Shown here one piece after another: positions 48,243 through 60,380 of a stretch of DNA of 64,000 nucleotides (position 1 is the stretch's first letter; each line of letters starts with the position of its first letter). The position numbers were made by a program, and so were the translations under genes. A model generated the notes under the pieces. That model saw only the letters and a list, made by a program, of their open reading frames with translations. It searched no databases and was not told the DNA's origin. The stretch is from Rhytidiadelphus loreus (lineage: Eukaryota > Streptophyta > Bryopsida > Hypnales > Hylocomiaceae). The stretch lies in the NCBI GenBank assembly GCA_947034895.1, contig OX344765.1:34291001-34355000 (forward strand), given 5' to 3'.

Positions 48243-48955
48243 AACTATTAAAGTCCTAATTAAAGGCATGATTTCAAGCAATTTTCTACTTTTGGGTAGG
48301 CCATTCCTAGTGCAGTATTTTTTGGATTCTTGCAAAAAATTTACCAAAGTTGTGATTCACTATTAACTTGGTGCTTAAAGTTTTTTAGACCAATCCAAGT
48401 AGCAATTCAAAAGTTATGCTTCAAAAGGACATTTTTTTTAGTTGTGAGTAGTTTTTAGAAACAATAGGACTGAATTTCTTTTGAACGTACGTACTCTCAT
48501 CAAGATTGGTAACATAACTCCAAAAGTTGAAAGGCATATGAGTACATGATTTTGACTTACAAGCCTTTGAAATTGCGCTTTGTAAGTTTTGAATATTGCT
48601 TAAAGAAGGAAAGTTCAATTTAAAAGGCTTGTACGTCAAAACCATATGCTTGTACACCTTTCAACTTTTGGATTTATATTAACAAAATTGTTGAGAGTAT
48701 GTATAAAAATATTTCAGCCCAATTGGACCTATCTACCATGGTTGCCCAAAATTGCCCATAACTTGACAAAAACAACATTTTGAGGCATAATATTTTAACC
48801 ATGAATTAGCTTGGTCTAAAATTTTCTAGACATCAAGCTAGACAGTAGTGAAACATCTTGTGAAAATTTCACAAGAATCCAAAAAATAATGCATCAAGAA
48901 GGGCCTGCCCCAAAGCAAAAAATGGCTTGAAATTATGCCTTAGGGCTTTAAGTAT
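48243..48955. repeat. Large palindrome, arms of about 330-340 bp
   Basis: The left arm (48243-48575) is matched in inverse orientation by 48603-48955 around a short centre near 48590. Paired landmarks are AAGGCATGATTTCAAGC with GGCTTGAAATTATGCCTT, TTTTTTGGATTCTTG with CAAGAATCCAAAAAA, and AAAAGTTGAAAGG with CCTTTCAACTTTT. The arms are imperfect. A transcript would fold into a long hairpin. It is probably a foldback element. Confidence 0.85.
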
Positions 48956-49079
48956 TAAGGAAAAAAAGTCTTGACGTAATGAAATACACTAGATAGTGTA
49001 CCATTTTTTATATATTAACTATCCCATTTAAAAACAAAAAAACAAAAGATGTATTTAATAGTCTTTTCATTTTCACATT

Positions 49080-49662
49080 TTATGAAGTGCAAAAGTGGCG
49101 ATATAAAATGTTATAGTGGTGATCCAAATTTCAACATTCATCCACATATTGGAAAGAAAATATCACATTTATTAGCACATATTACATATCCAAATTTTTT
49201 TTCATCCACAATTTGGTGATTTCATCCAAGATTATTTTTTGGATTTGAAATTTTTTAGCAATTTTCTGCCCTTTCAATACTATTTGTATTCTAAGGGCAT
49301 GGTGCAAGGCCCATTACTTTGATGCAAATGTCCGCCAAATGACCAGAAAAAAATCTGTTGGTCTTAAACTTAAGCTTAAGTCAATGATGTGGATATACTA
49401 TAGCATAAAGGAAGTTGCACACCAAGGCTTTTTCTTTTTCTTTCTGGTACCAAATTGCACTAGAAAAAATAATCTAGCTAAAAAATGGCAGAAAAATTCA
49501 AATAAAAAAAAATCTTGGATGAAATCGCCATATTGTGAATGAAAACCAAATTATAGACATGTGATATGTGCTAATCTGATATTTTCTATCCAATATGTGG
49601 ATGAATGTTGAAATTTGGAGCACCACTATAACATTTTATATCGCCACTTTGGCACTTCTTAG
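49080..49662. repeat. Second palindrome, arms of about 190-205 bp
   Basis: Left arm 49080-49270 and right arm 49455-49662 pair through GTGGCGATATAAAATGTTAT with ATAACATTTTATATCGCCAC and through TTTCAACATTCATCCACATA with its complement. The same unit appears singly at 28290-28500 and 54690-54985, so the palindrome is two inverted copies of a dispersed repeat. Confidence 0.85.
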
Positions 49663-49699
49663 AAAATGAAAAAAAAAACCCTGTTGCACACCCAAAATC

Positions 49700-51640
49700 G
49701 AATGAAAATCATCCCTTCTTCAATATGCACAACTTAAAGCCTGAGTGCTTGAGTGGTTACCTGTTGACCGTCGAAAGGACACAAAACGTCCTCGTTGGCG
49801 TCCTTCCAGGGCTCAGATCGAAATGATAGAGCCGTAGAGGAGCGGCTAGCTAGCTTACCTAGCTAGGATCGATCGATCGATGGGACGATTACTAGCCAGA
49901 TTATTAAAGGTAACGTTTGGTGGTACGATTGGCAACGTTTGCCGGCAGCAGTTGCCGGTCTTGAATGACTGCTGCACTGCAAGATAGCTGCGGTACGTAC
50001 TACAGTACCTTACAGTGCAGCAGCAACTACTGTGGCACGACACCCCGGGTTGCTTGCTTCACGTTTCATAGCTAACTTAACTTACCAGTACAATAGCTGT
50101 ACCGTACCAGAAACCATGTTCAGTTGCTAGCTGCGGTCTGAATTGAAACAACGTATCCTGCAGGTTCTGGCAAGGATCCCCCCCAAGTAGGAAGGTGTGA
50201 GTAGCGCATTGGTCGATCACGGATTAAGTTATGTTACCAGCCTGACAGTCACGACGACTCAAGTACCGAGCTAGCATGAACTCAAGGGGTGTGGCTGTAA
50301 CTTATCTTAACTTAGCCTGGCCATGCCACCGACCTGTGATTGTGAGAGGTTCGATCTGTGGGATCTGCAACGACGTCAGGCGGAGGGAGTCTCTGAAGCA
50401 GAGGTGTAGCTGCTTCCGTTCTGGAGATTTGTGAGGGTAAGCTGATCACATCACATGCTTCAGTTGTTGTTTAAGATAATTTTTTAGATTTATCGTGATT
50501 GCAGGAAAACTATTAGCTACAGTAGAGTACAACAATGCAGGACATCATTACTGTTTTGAGTTTTTTGTTTATTCTGGAGTCATCTCCTGTGTCGGAGTAT
50601 TTTAACCCGGTTTCGAATTATAAGTTGCCGTGTTTCTGGGCTTGCCTTCTGCGAAATTGCCAACTTGCGCTTCTTTCGCATGGAGAGAAGCCTGGAAATG
50701 ATCGATCAGCTGGCGGAGATTCGTCATCAAACCTTGATATATGAGCAGTTGATTTGCAATTGATTCAATTCATCAACTGTGGAATTATGGAATGGCTACA
50801 CTCAGCAAATGGCAAGGATTTGTACGTGGAGCCTCCAATTTCTAATTAGCCCTAGAGAGAGTGGCAATTAGGAGTTGTTACTTTGTTTTCGGAATTGCAA
50901 GCAAGTTTAATTTTATCATAATTTTCAGAAAGTAGGGAAGAGTTGGTTGCTTGTACATACGTAAGTAGACTCAAGATTTCATTTTTCTTTTGAAAGTGGC
51001 GAACGGGTGTCGTTTAAAACCGAAAAAACGTGAAACTAAATTCAAATACCTTACACGGAAAACCAATGTGTCCTGGTATCCAGATAGAACAGATCGACTG
51101 AGATTAATTTGCAAGTATTTCTGCATTATTCTGGGTCATTGAATGGAAGTTCACAGCTGAACCTTGATATAAAAATCATCCTTTGTCGATCAGTCAAGGT
51201 AATCTATAGATCCATTCCCTTCTCATTTCCATTAATTAACAGCCTTGTTGGATCCATGAGGTGCGGGTTCAGATTGATCAGCTGATGTACGTCTCCAGAA
51301 TTCAATTTTTGCATGACTGTCTTTCGAGTATAGTAACCATAGAAGAGGCAGGATTTATGACAATTCTAAATCTTTGCGAGAATTTGACTTCGTTAGAATA
51401 CAGACATAATAATTAAACAAGTTTTACTTCGTAGTCATATATAGTTACATTGATGGTATATATATTCAACCATGCGCGATGATGATATCGATAGGTTAGA
51501 GTTTTTAGCTACAACAGAAAATTAAACTGAAGCTGTAGTCAATAAATTTTATTTATTTGTAGTTTCAGTTTCTTCCTGGACACCTGCTCATTCTTCCGGC
51601 TTGGTTAAGTTCAGAGCAGTGGAATCATGTCTTTTGTGTT
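49700..51640. other. Unique-looking moderate-GC DNA, no gene assigned
   Basis: An island of less AT-rich, apparently single-copy sequence in the repeat field, with restriction-like palindromic words (CTAGCTAG, GATCGATCGATC) near 49845-49880. No frame shows a recognisable domain. It could contain a non-coding transcript or a gene remnant. Confidence 0.3.
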
Positions 51641-52784
51641 GAATTCTTCACAATGGGAAGCCTGTTTCAAAATTTCCAAAGGACAAAGAAAGACGCACTC
51701 AGGCAACATCTAACCGAGGTGCTAGTGTAGCAAACCATTGAGCGATGTATGTTAAGATAATCCAATGAAAATGAAAAACACAGGTGAGTCCAAAAAATAA
51801 CTTAAAAATTGCAAGCAGGAACTTAACTTTTTTCAGCAGGAAATTAACTTTTTTCAGCAGGAAATTATCACTGAATGATGCTATTTTAACAAGCAATTCC
51901 AACTTAATAACATTCCCCTACCTTGCTACCAGCTTCGGCAAAATATTTGCCTAGTAAACCTTATTAATAATTAAAGTGAACAAATAGGGTTACTTAGGCC
52001 AGACCAATACGAGTATTTACCATTTTGGCAACCTCGCTACATCCTTCAGTGATATGTGGAAAAAAATTAAGAAATTCATAATGAAGTTAAAAAATTTCAT
52101 ATGAAAAAAGTGCAATAGTTTTAGAAGTACACAAGGAAAATTTCTCTCTTAAAAAAATGATTGCTTGGTTTCCATATATATGCATTACAATTGACAAGAT
52201 GATCTTAGGTGCTATCATGCATTCATGCCTTGACAATAGAGTAGAATTTCTAATAAACAACTCTCTCTCTCTAAAATAATATTGATTGCTAGTCCTAGCC
52301 CAACTTATGTAATGTGTTAGATTGATACCAACCCAACTCTTTATAGGTTTTCCTATTGTATTGTGTTGCCATAACCCAAAGCACAGTTTAGGCTTGTTAC
52401 AAGACATAATCTAACTTGGTATCTACATTGATAATTATCACTAATTGCAATTGAGCATAGTTATTATTATTAAAAAAAATTGTTTTCATTGGATCTTTAG
52501 CATCTTATTGGCAATTGAAAGATTTCAAAGCACTTTAGGATGCATTATTTGAACATTGTATGAATTAGTTATGAATTTTTAGAGTATAATCTACAAGTGT
52601 ATCCTAAAACCAATACTAGGCTTTGGTAGACATTCATATTTTGATTGTGTAAATATTGTATAATCAATATCTAGGTTTTTTGTAACAATTTTTAATCCAA
52701 ATACCTTTTGCATTTTAGAGAGTGTTGATTGTAGTTGGGTTGCTAGTATGTGAGTCCATGAATTTGAACCCATGAGCCTATGTA
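51641..52784. other. AT-rich intergenic DNA
   Basis: No gene recognised. A short duplication of GCAGGAA(C/A)TTAACTTTTTTCA lies near 51815-51865. Confidence 0.35.
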
Positions 52785-52995
52785 CCTATGTTATAGATAC
52801 CTATATTATCAACACTTTCTATGGCTATAGAATACCTATGTTATAGGCACTTCCTATGGTTATGGATTCCTATGTTATAGATACCTATATTATCAACACT
52901 TTCTATGGTTATAGAATACTTATATTATAGGCACTTCCTATGGTTATAGGGTTCCTATGTTATAGGTATGTATGTTATAGGCACCTTCAATAGTT
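52785..52995. repeat. Tandem array, 84-bp unit, about 2.5 copies
   Basis: CCTATGTTATAGATACCTAT ... CTATGGTTATAGAATAC repeats with starts at 52785, 52869 and 52953. The word TATGTTATAG recurs at sub-unit scale too. A related degenerate stretch lies at about 57195-57300. Confidence 0.88.
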
Positions 52996-53089
52996 GTAAG
53001 ATACCTATTTACATCTAGACTCAAGGCCTGTAGGTTTTTAACTATGTTTTTACCAAAAACGCCCCCAAATTGCCATTTCTAATGCATAT

Positions 53090-53915
53090 ACCAAATTTTA
53101 GAAGAAAATAAAATTGAACACATGTAACGATAGGATCTTGTAGTACATTGGTTTGAAAAGATGTAGAAAAAATTTCAAAAATTTCCATTGTGTAGATTGC
53201 AAGATATTAGCGTGTGGACTAGCAAAAATCCTTTTTTTTTTTTACCTTATTAAAAACAAGGTAGCTGCAATTCACAAGGTCACATTTGTAAGAAAAAATG
53301 TCCAAAATAGTGGTGCTTCTTTGAATTCATTCTTCAAGTCAAGTTGTGTACATGCTTGAAAATTTTTAGACCATTTGGAATTGTACAACATATAGGAAAA
53401 AAATAGGAAATAGGAAGTAGATTATGATTCAAAATACTAAATTGTTGAGAATTAGTCAGTATGGAATTGAAAAATGCCAATCCCAATGGTTGTAATGTTG
53501 TACTTTGTAATAAACAATCTACATCCAATGATTTTATTTTTTCCAAAAAATATTGAAAATTGAGTTAAATAAAGGAGTTCAAAATTTATTTTAGAGTAGA
53601 GAAGCCATAACTACCCGCAAACTAGAACTCCTCATAACTTTCATCTCTTTATTTCTTTTAAAAAACCATTTTTTAAGAATGTTTCTAAGCTACCCAAGCT
53701 ACCTCTAGATTGCTGAAAATTACATATAATACAATAACATTTTAACTATGTAGTCAAAAGTTATGAAAATTCTTCGATTATAAAGCTACTCCTCAAGCAC
53801 ATGTGTGAAAACTTCAAAGACAAAAAATAAAAATTTCATTCATAGTGAGCTATTCCAAATTGCTATGTTGCTCCAAAAATGCATAGGTTGGACCTTTAGG
53901 GGTTAAACTCTAAAA
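53090..53915. repeat. Dispersed repeat, TTAA family, twin of 58925-59705
   Basis: Nearly identical over about 800 bp to 58925-59705, from AGGATCTTGTA(G/A)TACATTGG to ATGCATAGGTTGG. It ends GGACCTTTAGGGGTTAA, the right-end signature of the TTAA-flanked elements, while its left end lacks the TTAACCCC signature. Non-coding. Confidence 0.85.
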
Positions 53916-54689
53916 ATCAACAACCAATGAATGCATGAAGATATGATTTGTACTAAATGTAATTCACTTAAATTCTACTTGCCAATGAGATACATGCTCG
54001 GATACATGCAATTGTATTTTCTAGATCTAATTGCTTCAATTCACTCTCTATCAAATAAATTAGTGACCTCCATTTCCTAACTCACTTCCAATTCTTCTCA
54101 AATTATGAGTTATTTGTGTTTTTCTCACTCTAAAAACCAATTTGAGGTTAGTTGGGACATAAAGAGTTAATTTCACATTGACGTGTCCTTATCAACTGTA
54201 ATTTCATCGTCACAAGCTTCAGCTTGTTATGGGTATCATTAAGAGCAACCATGAATTTAAGCAAGGACTTGTAAAGAAAAAGCTAGTGTTGAGGTAGGTG
54301 AAGGTAAGGACATCAAATTTCAAAATATTTCTAGGTTGCCTTTTGTTGAACAATCAACATGTTCCAAGATCATCCATCCAAATCTTTAAGCATTTGTCTA
54401 AAATTTCAAGATATGATTTCTTTTTCAAACTTCAATGATCTCATTTACTTTTATTTATATATATATATGAAGGTTTTAATGCTCCATTTCTAATTCAATA
54501 GACATTGGCAAGAGAAATTCAACCCATGCATTGATGTGGGAACATAAAGAAAAGTGGTTATTAAGAATGACGTGAACCAACAAATTCCATCAATAAAATG
54601 CCAAACATCGTAGGCACTGTGAAATTCAAAGCAATGATCAAAATCATACCATCTATTCCATGTGCACCAAGGTATTTTTTTCATTTTTT
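53916..54689. other. AT-rich intergenic DNA
   Basis: No gene or clear repeat recognised, apart from a short (AT)n tract near 54456-54468. Confidence 0.35.
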
Positions 54690-54985
54690 AAGAAGTGCTA
54701 AAGTGACAATATAAAATGTTATAGTGGTGCTCCAAATTTCAACATTCATTCACATATTGGATAGAAAAGATCAGATTAGCACATATCACATGTCTATAAT
54801 TTGATTTTCATTCACAATCTTGGCGATTTCATCCAAGATTTTATTTGAATTTGAATTTTTTGGGGGATTTCATCTATTTTGGGGGGTATTTTTTTGCCAT
54901 TTTCTAGCCAAAGATTTTTATCTGGTGCAATCTGGCACCAATCTGGTCTAATACAACATTTAATGCTATCAATTATAACACTATT
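54690..54985. repeat. Single copy of the palindrome-arm repeat
   Basis: AAGTGCTAAAGTGACAATAT through TTTCATCCAAGATTTTATTT matches the left arm at 49080-49270 and, inverted, 28290-28500. Non-coding. Confidence 0.75.
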
Positions 54986-55206
54986 CACTTCAAAAGATTT
55001 CCAAAGGCAAGGCTCCAAATCTAGGAATATACAATCCAATTTCAATCACTTACAAACAATAAAGCACAAAAAAAGAATAAGAGACTTATAGATTAAGATC
55101 TTAAGCTTTGTAGGTCAAGTCAAAAGGATGGAAAGTTGTCATTTGAGAATATGTTGAACCCTTAAAGGACCTAAATTTTTGGTTATGAAATGACCAATTT
55201 CATTAA

Positions 55207-56127
55207 CCCCTTAAGTTCCGAGGCCATTCTTCTATCAAAAATCACTCTAAACTGCCATTTCTATTGCGTTTGTCCTATAAAACAAAAAAAATACTTTTTT
55301 TATAACTGAACCGTAGGATCTGTAACTTTATTTGTTTGAGATTACGTGATAAAAATTTCATGAAGTTTGATCGTATAAATTGAGAGATATGAGAATTCAA
55401 AGTTGAAAAAACAAGTTTTTTTGAACACTAGACTGCAATTTTAGATGACTTTGATCTCAAATTGTGGAAAAATTGGTCACTATGGAATTTGAATTTAAAA
55501 TTTATTGTATTGAATAATTGAGTTGGGAGTCTAGTAAAAAAATTTCAAAAAATAAAAACTTGATTTTCATACTTCAAAAAATTGTCAAGTAGAAGTAGGT
55601 CCAAGATTGAAAGAAAAACTAAATTGTTAATACCTCTTAGATGGGATTGAAATACAATAATCCCAATAGTTAGATTGTTCTAGCAAGCAAACTTAACATT
55701 TTCAAAAAAAAAATTTGAAAAAATTTGAAAATTGCATTCTGAAATGAATCCTTTAAGTTATTTTTTCAAAAAGATGCTTAGATTGCCCAAAAAATAAGAT
55801 TGTTCATAACTTTCACATCACTAATCAAAATGGAATGAATCAAAGCTTCGAATGTAGAAAAAATATAATCTTTGAGAAAAAAAAATTTAAAAATTTAATT
55901 TTAAATTTCTGCAATATTTTTTGTGTTGCCCGCCGAGTTCAGTTCTAGGCTTTTTGTGGTATAGCTTTTGCTTGTGGGCACCGATTGAAATAAAAATTAT
56001 ATTCCCACAAAGGTTATCAGCTTTTCTATCTTTAAAAAAAGTTTCAAAAATTAGGGTAAAATTTCAGCCCATAGGAACTTGCCCAAATTCCAAATTGTCC
56101 CCCGAGGAGACAATGGGACTTTAGGGG
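55207..56127. mobile_element. TTAA-flanked element, copy B
   Basis: TTAA at 55203-55206 precedes CCCCTTAAGTTCCGAGG; GGGACTTTAGGGG ends at 56127 before TTAA at 56128-56131. The element is about 920 bp, longer than copy A at 147-733, which lacks an internal portion present here. Shared blocks include CATAACTTTCACATCACTAA and the GGGCACC region near the right end. No transposase. Confidence 0.65.
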
Positions 56128-56407
56128 TTAATCATACTGTGAATCACATAAGTAAGACATGGCTAGATTATACATCATGAGGATAAATATAGATCATTGC
56201 ATATATTGGTCAAAAAATACACACAAATTGATCATTAGGAAATCTCCATATGACCAACTCAAAAGTGCTAGAAAAAACACAAGGTGTCAAATGCTTGCAT
56301 TCTATCAACGCATTCTATTTTTTGGTAGTTCTTGTTGGAAGTAAATGAGTATTCTAGATTCCAAAAGTTCGTATGCATTTTTGAACACTTTGCAAATAAA
56401 CTACATG

Positions 56408-56990
56408 CTAGGGGAGGACACTCTCACTACATTTGGGGTACCTACGTGCGGCGGTGGAAAAAGTAATTCATGTAATTCACCTTGAATAAACTATAATTTC
56501 ATTCTAAAATTTTGAGCTTTGTTTAACAATGACTAAAGGTTTCTATTGACAAAAAATTCAATTCCAAATAACATAAGATATATTGTCTAGAAAGGGTTGA
56601 AAAATGAACTAAAATGGCATGTTCTCCAACTAAAATATTTATAGAGCTCACATGAAGATGACTATTGCATCAATATTCAACCAAAATAAACTTTCAATAG
56701 AAAGCTATTCTATATAATTTTCTTTTCATTTTTCAAATTTTTTTTCTTATATAATATAGAGGTGTGAAAGTTATTTTCAGCTTTACAGTGTATCTTTTTT
56801 CTTCAAAAATTTATAACTAATTACTATTAGCACAAAAAAATACCAATAATTCAAAACATAAACTTATAAAGTAGTAAAATCTATCCATAATTTTTTTTTT
56901 GAAAAAGAAATTAAATTTTAAGGTGTATTACTTGTTTTACTTTTTCCGCCGCACGTAGTTTGCTAAAACATAGGGAGTGTCCTCCCCGGG
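56408..56990 (+). mobile_element. 583-bp TIR element (hAT-like), copy 2
   Basis: Starts CTAGGGGAGGACACTC, ends GAGTGTCCTCCCCGGG, with perfect 8-bp duplication ACTACATG on both sides (56400-56407 and 56991-56998). Inner terminal similarity extends to TACGTGCGGCGG. Same length as copy 3 and almost identical to it. Confidence 0.93.
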
Positions 56991-57189
56991 ACTACATGTA
57001 TGTTTTTTTTAAAGTTAATGTTAAAGTTGATGCGTTGTATTGATGTTGAAAATAGATTTGTTAAAAAACAACTTATAAAACACCATACACTGAGACTAGA
57101 TCAGATTGCACTTGAGGGCGTCATTTTCATTCTTGTAAAGAGTCCTATACAAGGGTTGCTATTATGTGAGCCTAAGAGCATGAATCCAC

Positions 57190-57310
57190 AAGACTATACA
57201 CCTCTATTATAGGTGTCTATATTATGACAATCTTCCATGATTATAGTATAACTATGTTATGAATATTTATATTATAAGTGTTTATATTACAAGCACCTTC
57301 AATGGTTACA
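57190..57310. repeat. Degenerate TATTATAG-type repeat
   Basis: Words such as TATTATAGGTGTCTATATTAT and TTATATTATAAGTGTTTAT recur, related to the 84-bp array at 52785-52995. Confidence 0.5.
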
Positions 57311-57460
57311 CGATATCTACTTTTTTTTAATATATATTGCCAAGTTAATGCTAACAAATTGGAGGAACTCCTAGCTAGCTTCTCAACTTCCACCATAACT
57401 TGATCCAGTTGGACTTGATACAGTCCCGAATTCATTCAAACAATGGTTGTCAAGATTCAA

Positions 57461-57815
57461 GTCAAGGCACAAAAGCAGTTTGTCTATAGCAACCTTTTAA
57501 AGTTGCATTTTATTGTTTAGAGTTTGGAAGAATGTATGAGTCGAGGCACAAAAGGCGATTTACTGTAACAACCTAGTGAAGTTGCATTTATAGTTTAGGA
57601 TTTGGGAAAATAGGTTTGGAAAATGCACAAGTCAAGGCATAAAAGGTAATTTATTGTAGCAACCTTGTGAAGTTGCATTTATTGTTTAGGGTTTGGAAAA
57701 ATAGGTTTTGGAGAATGCACAACTCGAGGCACAAAAGGTAATTTATTGTAATAACCTTGTGAAGTTGCATTTATTGTTTAGGGTTTGGGAAGATAGGTTT
57801 TGGAGAATGCATGAG
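57461..57815. repeat. Tandem array, about 79-92-bp unit, four copies
   Basis: GTC(A/G)AGGCACAAAAG ... AACCTTGTGAAGTTGCATTT ... GTTTAGGGTTTGG starts near 57461, 57540, 57631 and 57723. The last two copies are the most similar and the first is the most diverged and shortest. Confidence 0.9.
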
Positions 57816-57870
57816 ATAATGGATTCTGAGTTCTCATGATTCTTCTTTGACTTTGTAGAATAGTACTAAG

Positions 57871-58613
57871 GTAAACTATTCCATTATGGCCAAAATGGGA
57901 ACAAGCCTATTGTAGGCAAAATTGTAATGGTGGTGTACATTTAAGTTTTGAAACCCGGGGAGGACACTCCCTATGTTTTAGCAAACTACGTGCGGCGGAA
58001 AAAGTAAAACAAGTAATATACCTTAAAATTTAATTTCTTTTTCAAAAAAAAAATTATGGATAGATTTTACTACTTTATAAGTTTATGTTTTGAATTATTG
58101 GTATTTTTTTGTGCTAATAGTAATTAGTTATAAATTTTTGAAGAAAAAAGATACACTGTAAAGCTGAAAATAACTTTCACACCTCTATATTATATAAGAA
58201 AAAAAATTTGAAAAATGAAAAGAAAATTATATAGAATAGCTTTCTATTGAAAGTTTATTTTGGTTGAATATTGATGCAATAGTCATCTTCATGTGAGCTC
58301 TATAAATATTTTAGTTGGAGAACATGCCATTTTAGTTCATTTTTCAACCCTTTCTAGACAATATATCTTATGTTATTTGGAATTGAATTTTTTGTCAATA
58401 GAAACCTTTAGTCATTGTTAAACAAAGCTCAAAATTTTAGAATGAAATTATAGTTTATTCAAGGTGAATTACATGAATTACTTTTTCCACCGCCGCACGT
58501 AGGTACCCCAAATGTAGTGAGAGTGTCCTCCCCTAGTTTTGAAATGTACTCCACCATTACAATTTTGCCCACAATGGGCTTGCTCTCAATTTGCCCGTAA
58601 TAGGGTAGTTTAA
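57871..58613. repeat. Foldback repeat split by a nested element
   Basis: Left arm 57871-57943 and right arm 58541-58613 are inverted copies (GGCAAAATTGTAATGGTGG opposite CCACCATTACAATTTTGCC). The 583-bp element at 57954-58536 sits exactly in the loop, so the palindrome existed before that insertion. Confidence 0.88.
57954..58536 (-). mobile_element. 583-bp TIR element (hAT-like), copy 3, inverted
   Basis: Reads CCCGGGGAGGACACTC at 57954 and ends GAGTGTCCTCCCCTAG at 58536, opposite in orientation to copy 2. A perfect 8-bp duplication TTTTGAAA flanks it (57946-57953 and 58537-58544). Nearly identical to copy 2 along its length, implying recent movement. Confidence 0.93.
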
Positions 58614-58924
58614 CTTATATTGGCAAGTATGTACAACAGTGAAGCTTGCCTAGTGGCACCGTGAAAGTTTGATCTTTAAATGTTTAGTCTATATATTAGC
58701 TCCTATTTGTTAAATGATTAAAGTAGGAGGCTTTGAAATGGCTCACCTAAGGGCTGATCCGCCTTTTTTTTAATGAATTTTTTTAAATGAAAATATATTT
58801 TGCTCATTTTTTAGACAAAGAAAAATAGAAGAGGAATCTAACACAAAAGGGTTTCATATTTTTTGAAGCATTTTTGAATTACTTATGGATTTTCAAAGGA
58901 GTTGTGTTATAGGTCCCTGTTTAT
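58614..58924. other. AT-rich spacer
   Basis: No gene or structured repeat recognised between the foldback repeat and the dispersed repeat. Confidence 0.35.
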
Positions 58925-59705
58925 GTCCCATAGGATCTTGTAATACATTGGTTTGAGAAGATGTAGAAAAAATTTCAAAAATTCCCATTGTGTAAATTGC
59001 AAGATATTAGCGTGTGGACTAGCAAAAATCCTTTTTTTTTTACCTTATAAAAAACAAGGTAGTTGCAATTCACAAGGTCACATTTTGTAAGAAAAAATGT
59101 CCAAAATGGTGGTGCTTCTTTGAATTCATTCTTCAAGGCAAGTTGTGTACATGCTTGAAAATTTTTAGATCATTTGGAATTGTACAACAAATAGGAAAAA
59201 AATAGGAAGTAGGAAGTAGATAATGATTCAAAATACGAAATTGTTGAGAATTAGTCAGTATGGAATTGAAAAATGCCAATCCCAATAGTTGTAATGTTGT
59301 ACTTTGTAATAAATAATCTACATCCAATGATTTTATTTTTTCCAAAAAATATTGAAAATTGAGTTAAATAAAGGAGTTCAAAATTTATTTTAGAGTAGAG
59401 AAGCCATAACTACCCGCAAACTAGAACTCCTCATAACTTTCATCTCTTTATTTCTTTTAAAAAACCATTTTTTAAGAATGTTTCTGAGCTGCCCAAGCTA
59501 CCTCCAAATTGTTGAAAATTACATATAATACAATAACATTTTAACCATGTAGTCAAAAGTTATGAAAATTCTTTGACCATAAAGCTACTCCTCAAGCACA
59601 TGTTGTGTGAAAACTTCAAAGACAAAAAATAAAAATTTCATTTATAGTGAGCTATTCCAAATTGCTATGTTGCCACCAAAATGCATAGGTTGGGCCTTTA
59701 GGACT
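58925..59705. repeat. Dispersed repeat, twin of 53090-53915
   Basis: Same orientation and nearly the same sequence as 53090-53915, with small indels. The end reads GGGCCTTTAGGACTTCA, so the terminal GGGGTTAA has been lost here. Confidence 0.85.
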
Positions 59706-60079
59706 TCATAAACCACTCACTTGCAACTTCTACAGAAAAATGGGAAAGCAAAGAGAATGATTGGCTCTTGAAATTAATAATGCTTTTTTCCTTGATTCAT
59801 TCAATGACTATGGAGGTCAATTTATAAACTACTATTTGTCCATTTTACAACCATTTATAGGGTCCATTCTTAATGCCCGCTCCATTTCAGAACCTCCTAC
59901 CTTAGCATTGAGTTGTGTTTTTCATGTGAATCCTAGATCACATCTTTCAATTCAAATTGAAGCCATCAATGTAAGTGAGGTCTTAGCAATCAATTCTAGT
60001 CTAAGTCCTTTGAGTAGGTTGCCTTCTTGCAAAGAGCAAGCATGCATTGGAACAACAAAGTTTGGAAACCAATCTCATT

Positions 60080-60380
60080 CATTAGAGGAGATTTCAAGCC
60101 GTTGGAGGGCTGCGAGTCCCCAACCTGTTTTCAACGCAGGAACTGCGCTCCCACAACGCAGTGACATGGAATAGAGATTGCCACGTCATTTTTTGAAAAA
60201 AAAATTAAAATTATTATTATTATTCAATTTCTTTTTGCATTTTGAGAAGTAAATTTTAATTTTTAATCTTTAATTTTTTTTAAAGTGACGTGGCAGCGTT
60301 GGCGTTCGTAGGGACTGTTGGGAACTAATGCCTGGAGGTGCTTGAAACGGCCCTCCAGGAGCTTGAAATCTCCTCTAATG
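60080..60380. mobile_element. 301-bp MITE with CATTAGAGGAGATTTCAAG ends
   Basis: CATTAGAGGAGATTTCAAG at 60080 pairs with CTTGAAATCTCCTCTAATG ending at 60380, and the inner GGAGGGC/GCCCTCC also pairs. The ends are GC-richer than the AT-rich centre. A target duplication is not evident. A diverged relative lies at 62443-62716. Confidence 0.82.

Noticed and set aside
49735..49830. Short stretch reminiscent of a tRNA (GAGTGGTT-like box)
   Set aside because: No second internal promoter box at proper spacing and no cloverleaf could be drawn.
50535..50744. 69-residue open frame with hydrophobic start
   Set aside because: No family resemblance, no splice or regulatory context; likely chance.
59761..60174. 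137-residue open frame
   Set aside because: It runs into the inverted-repeat element at 60080 and shows no domain; it is probably a chance frame or an unrecognisable remnant.
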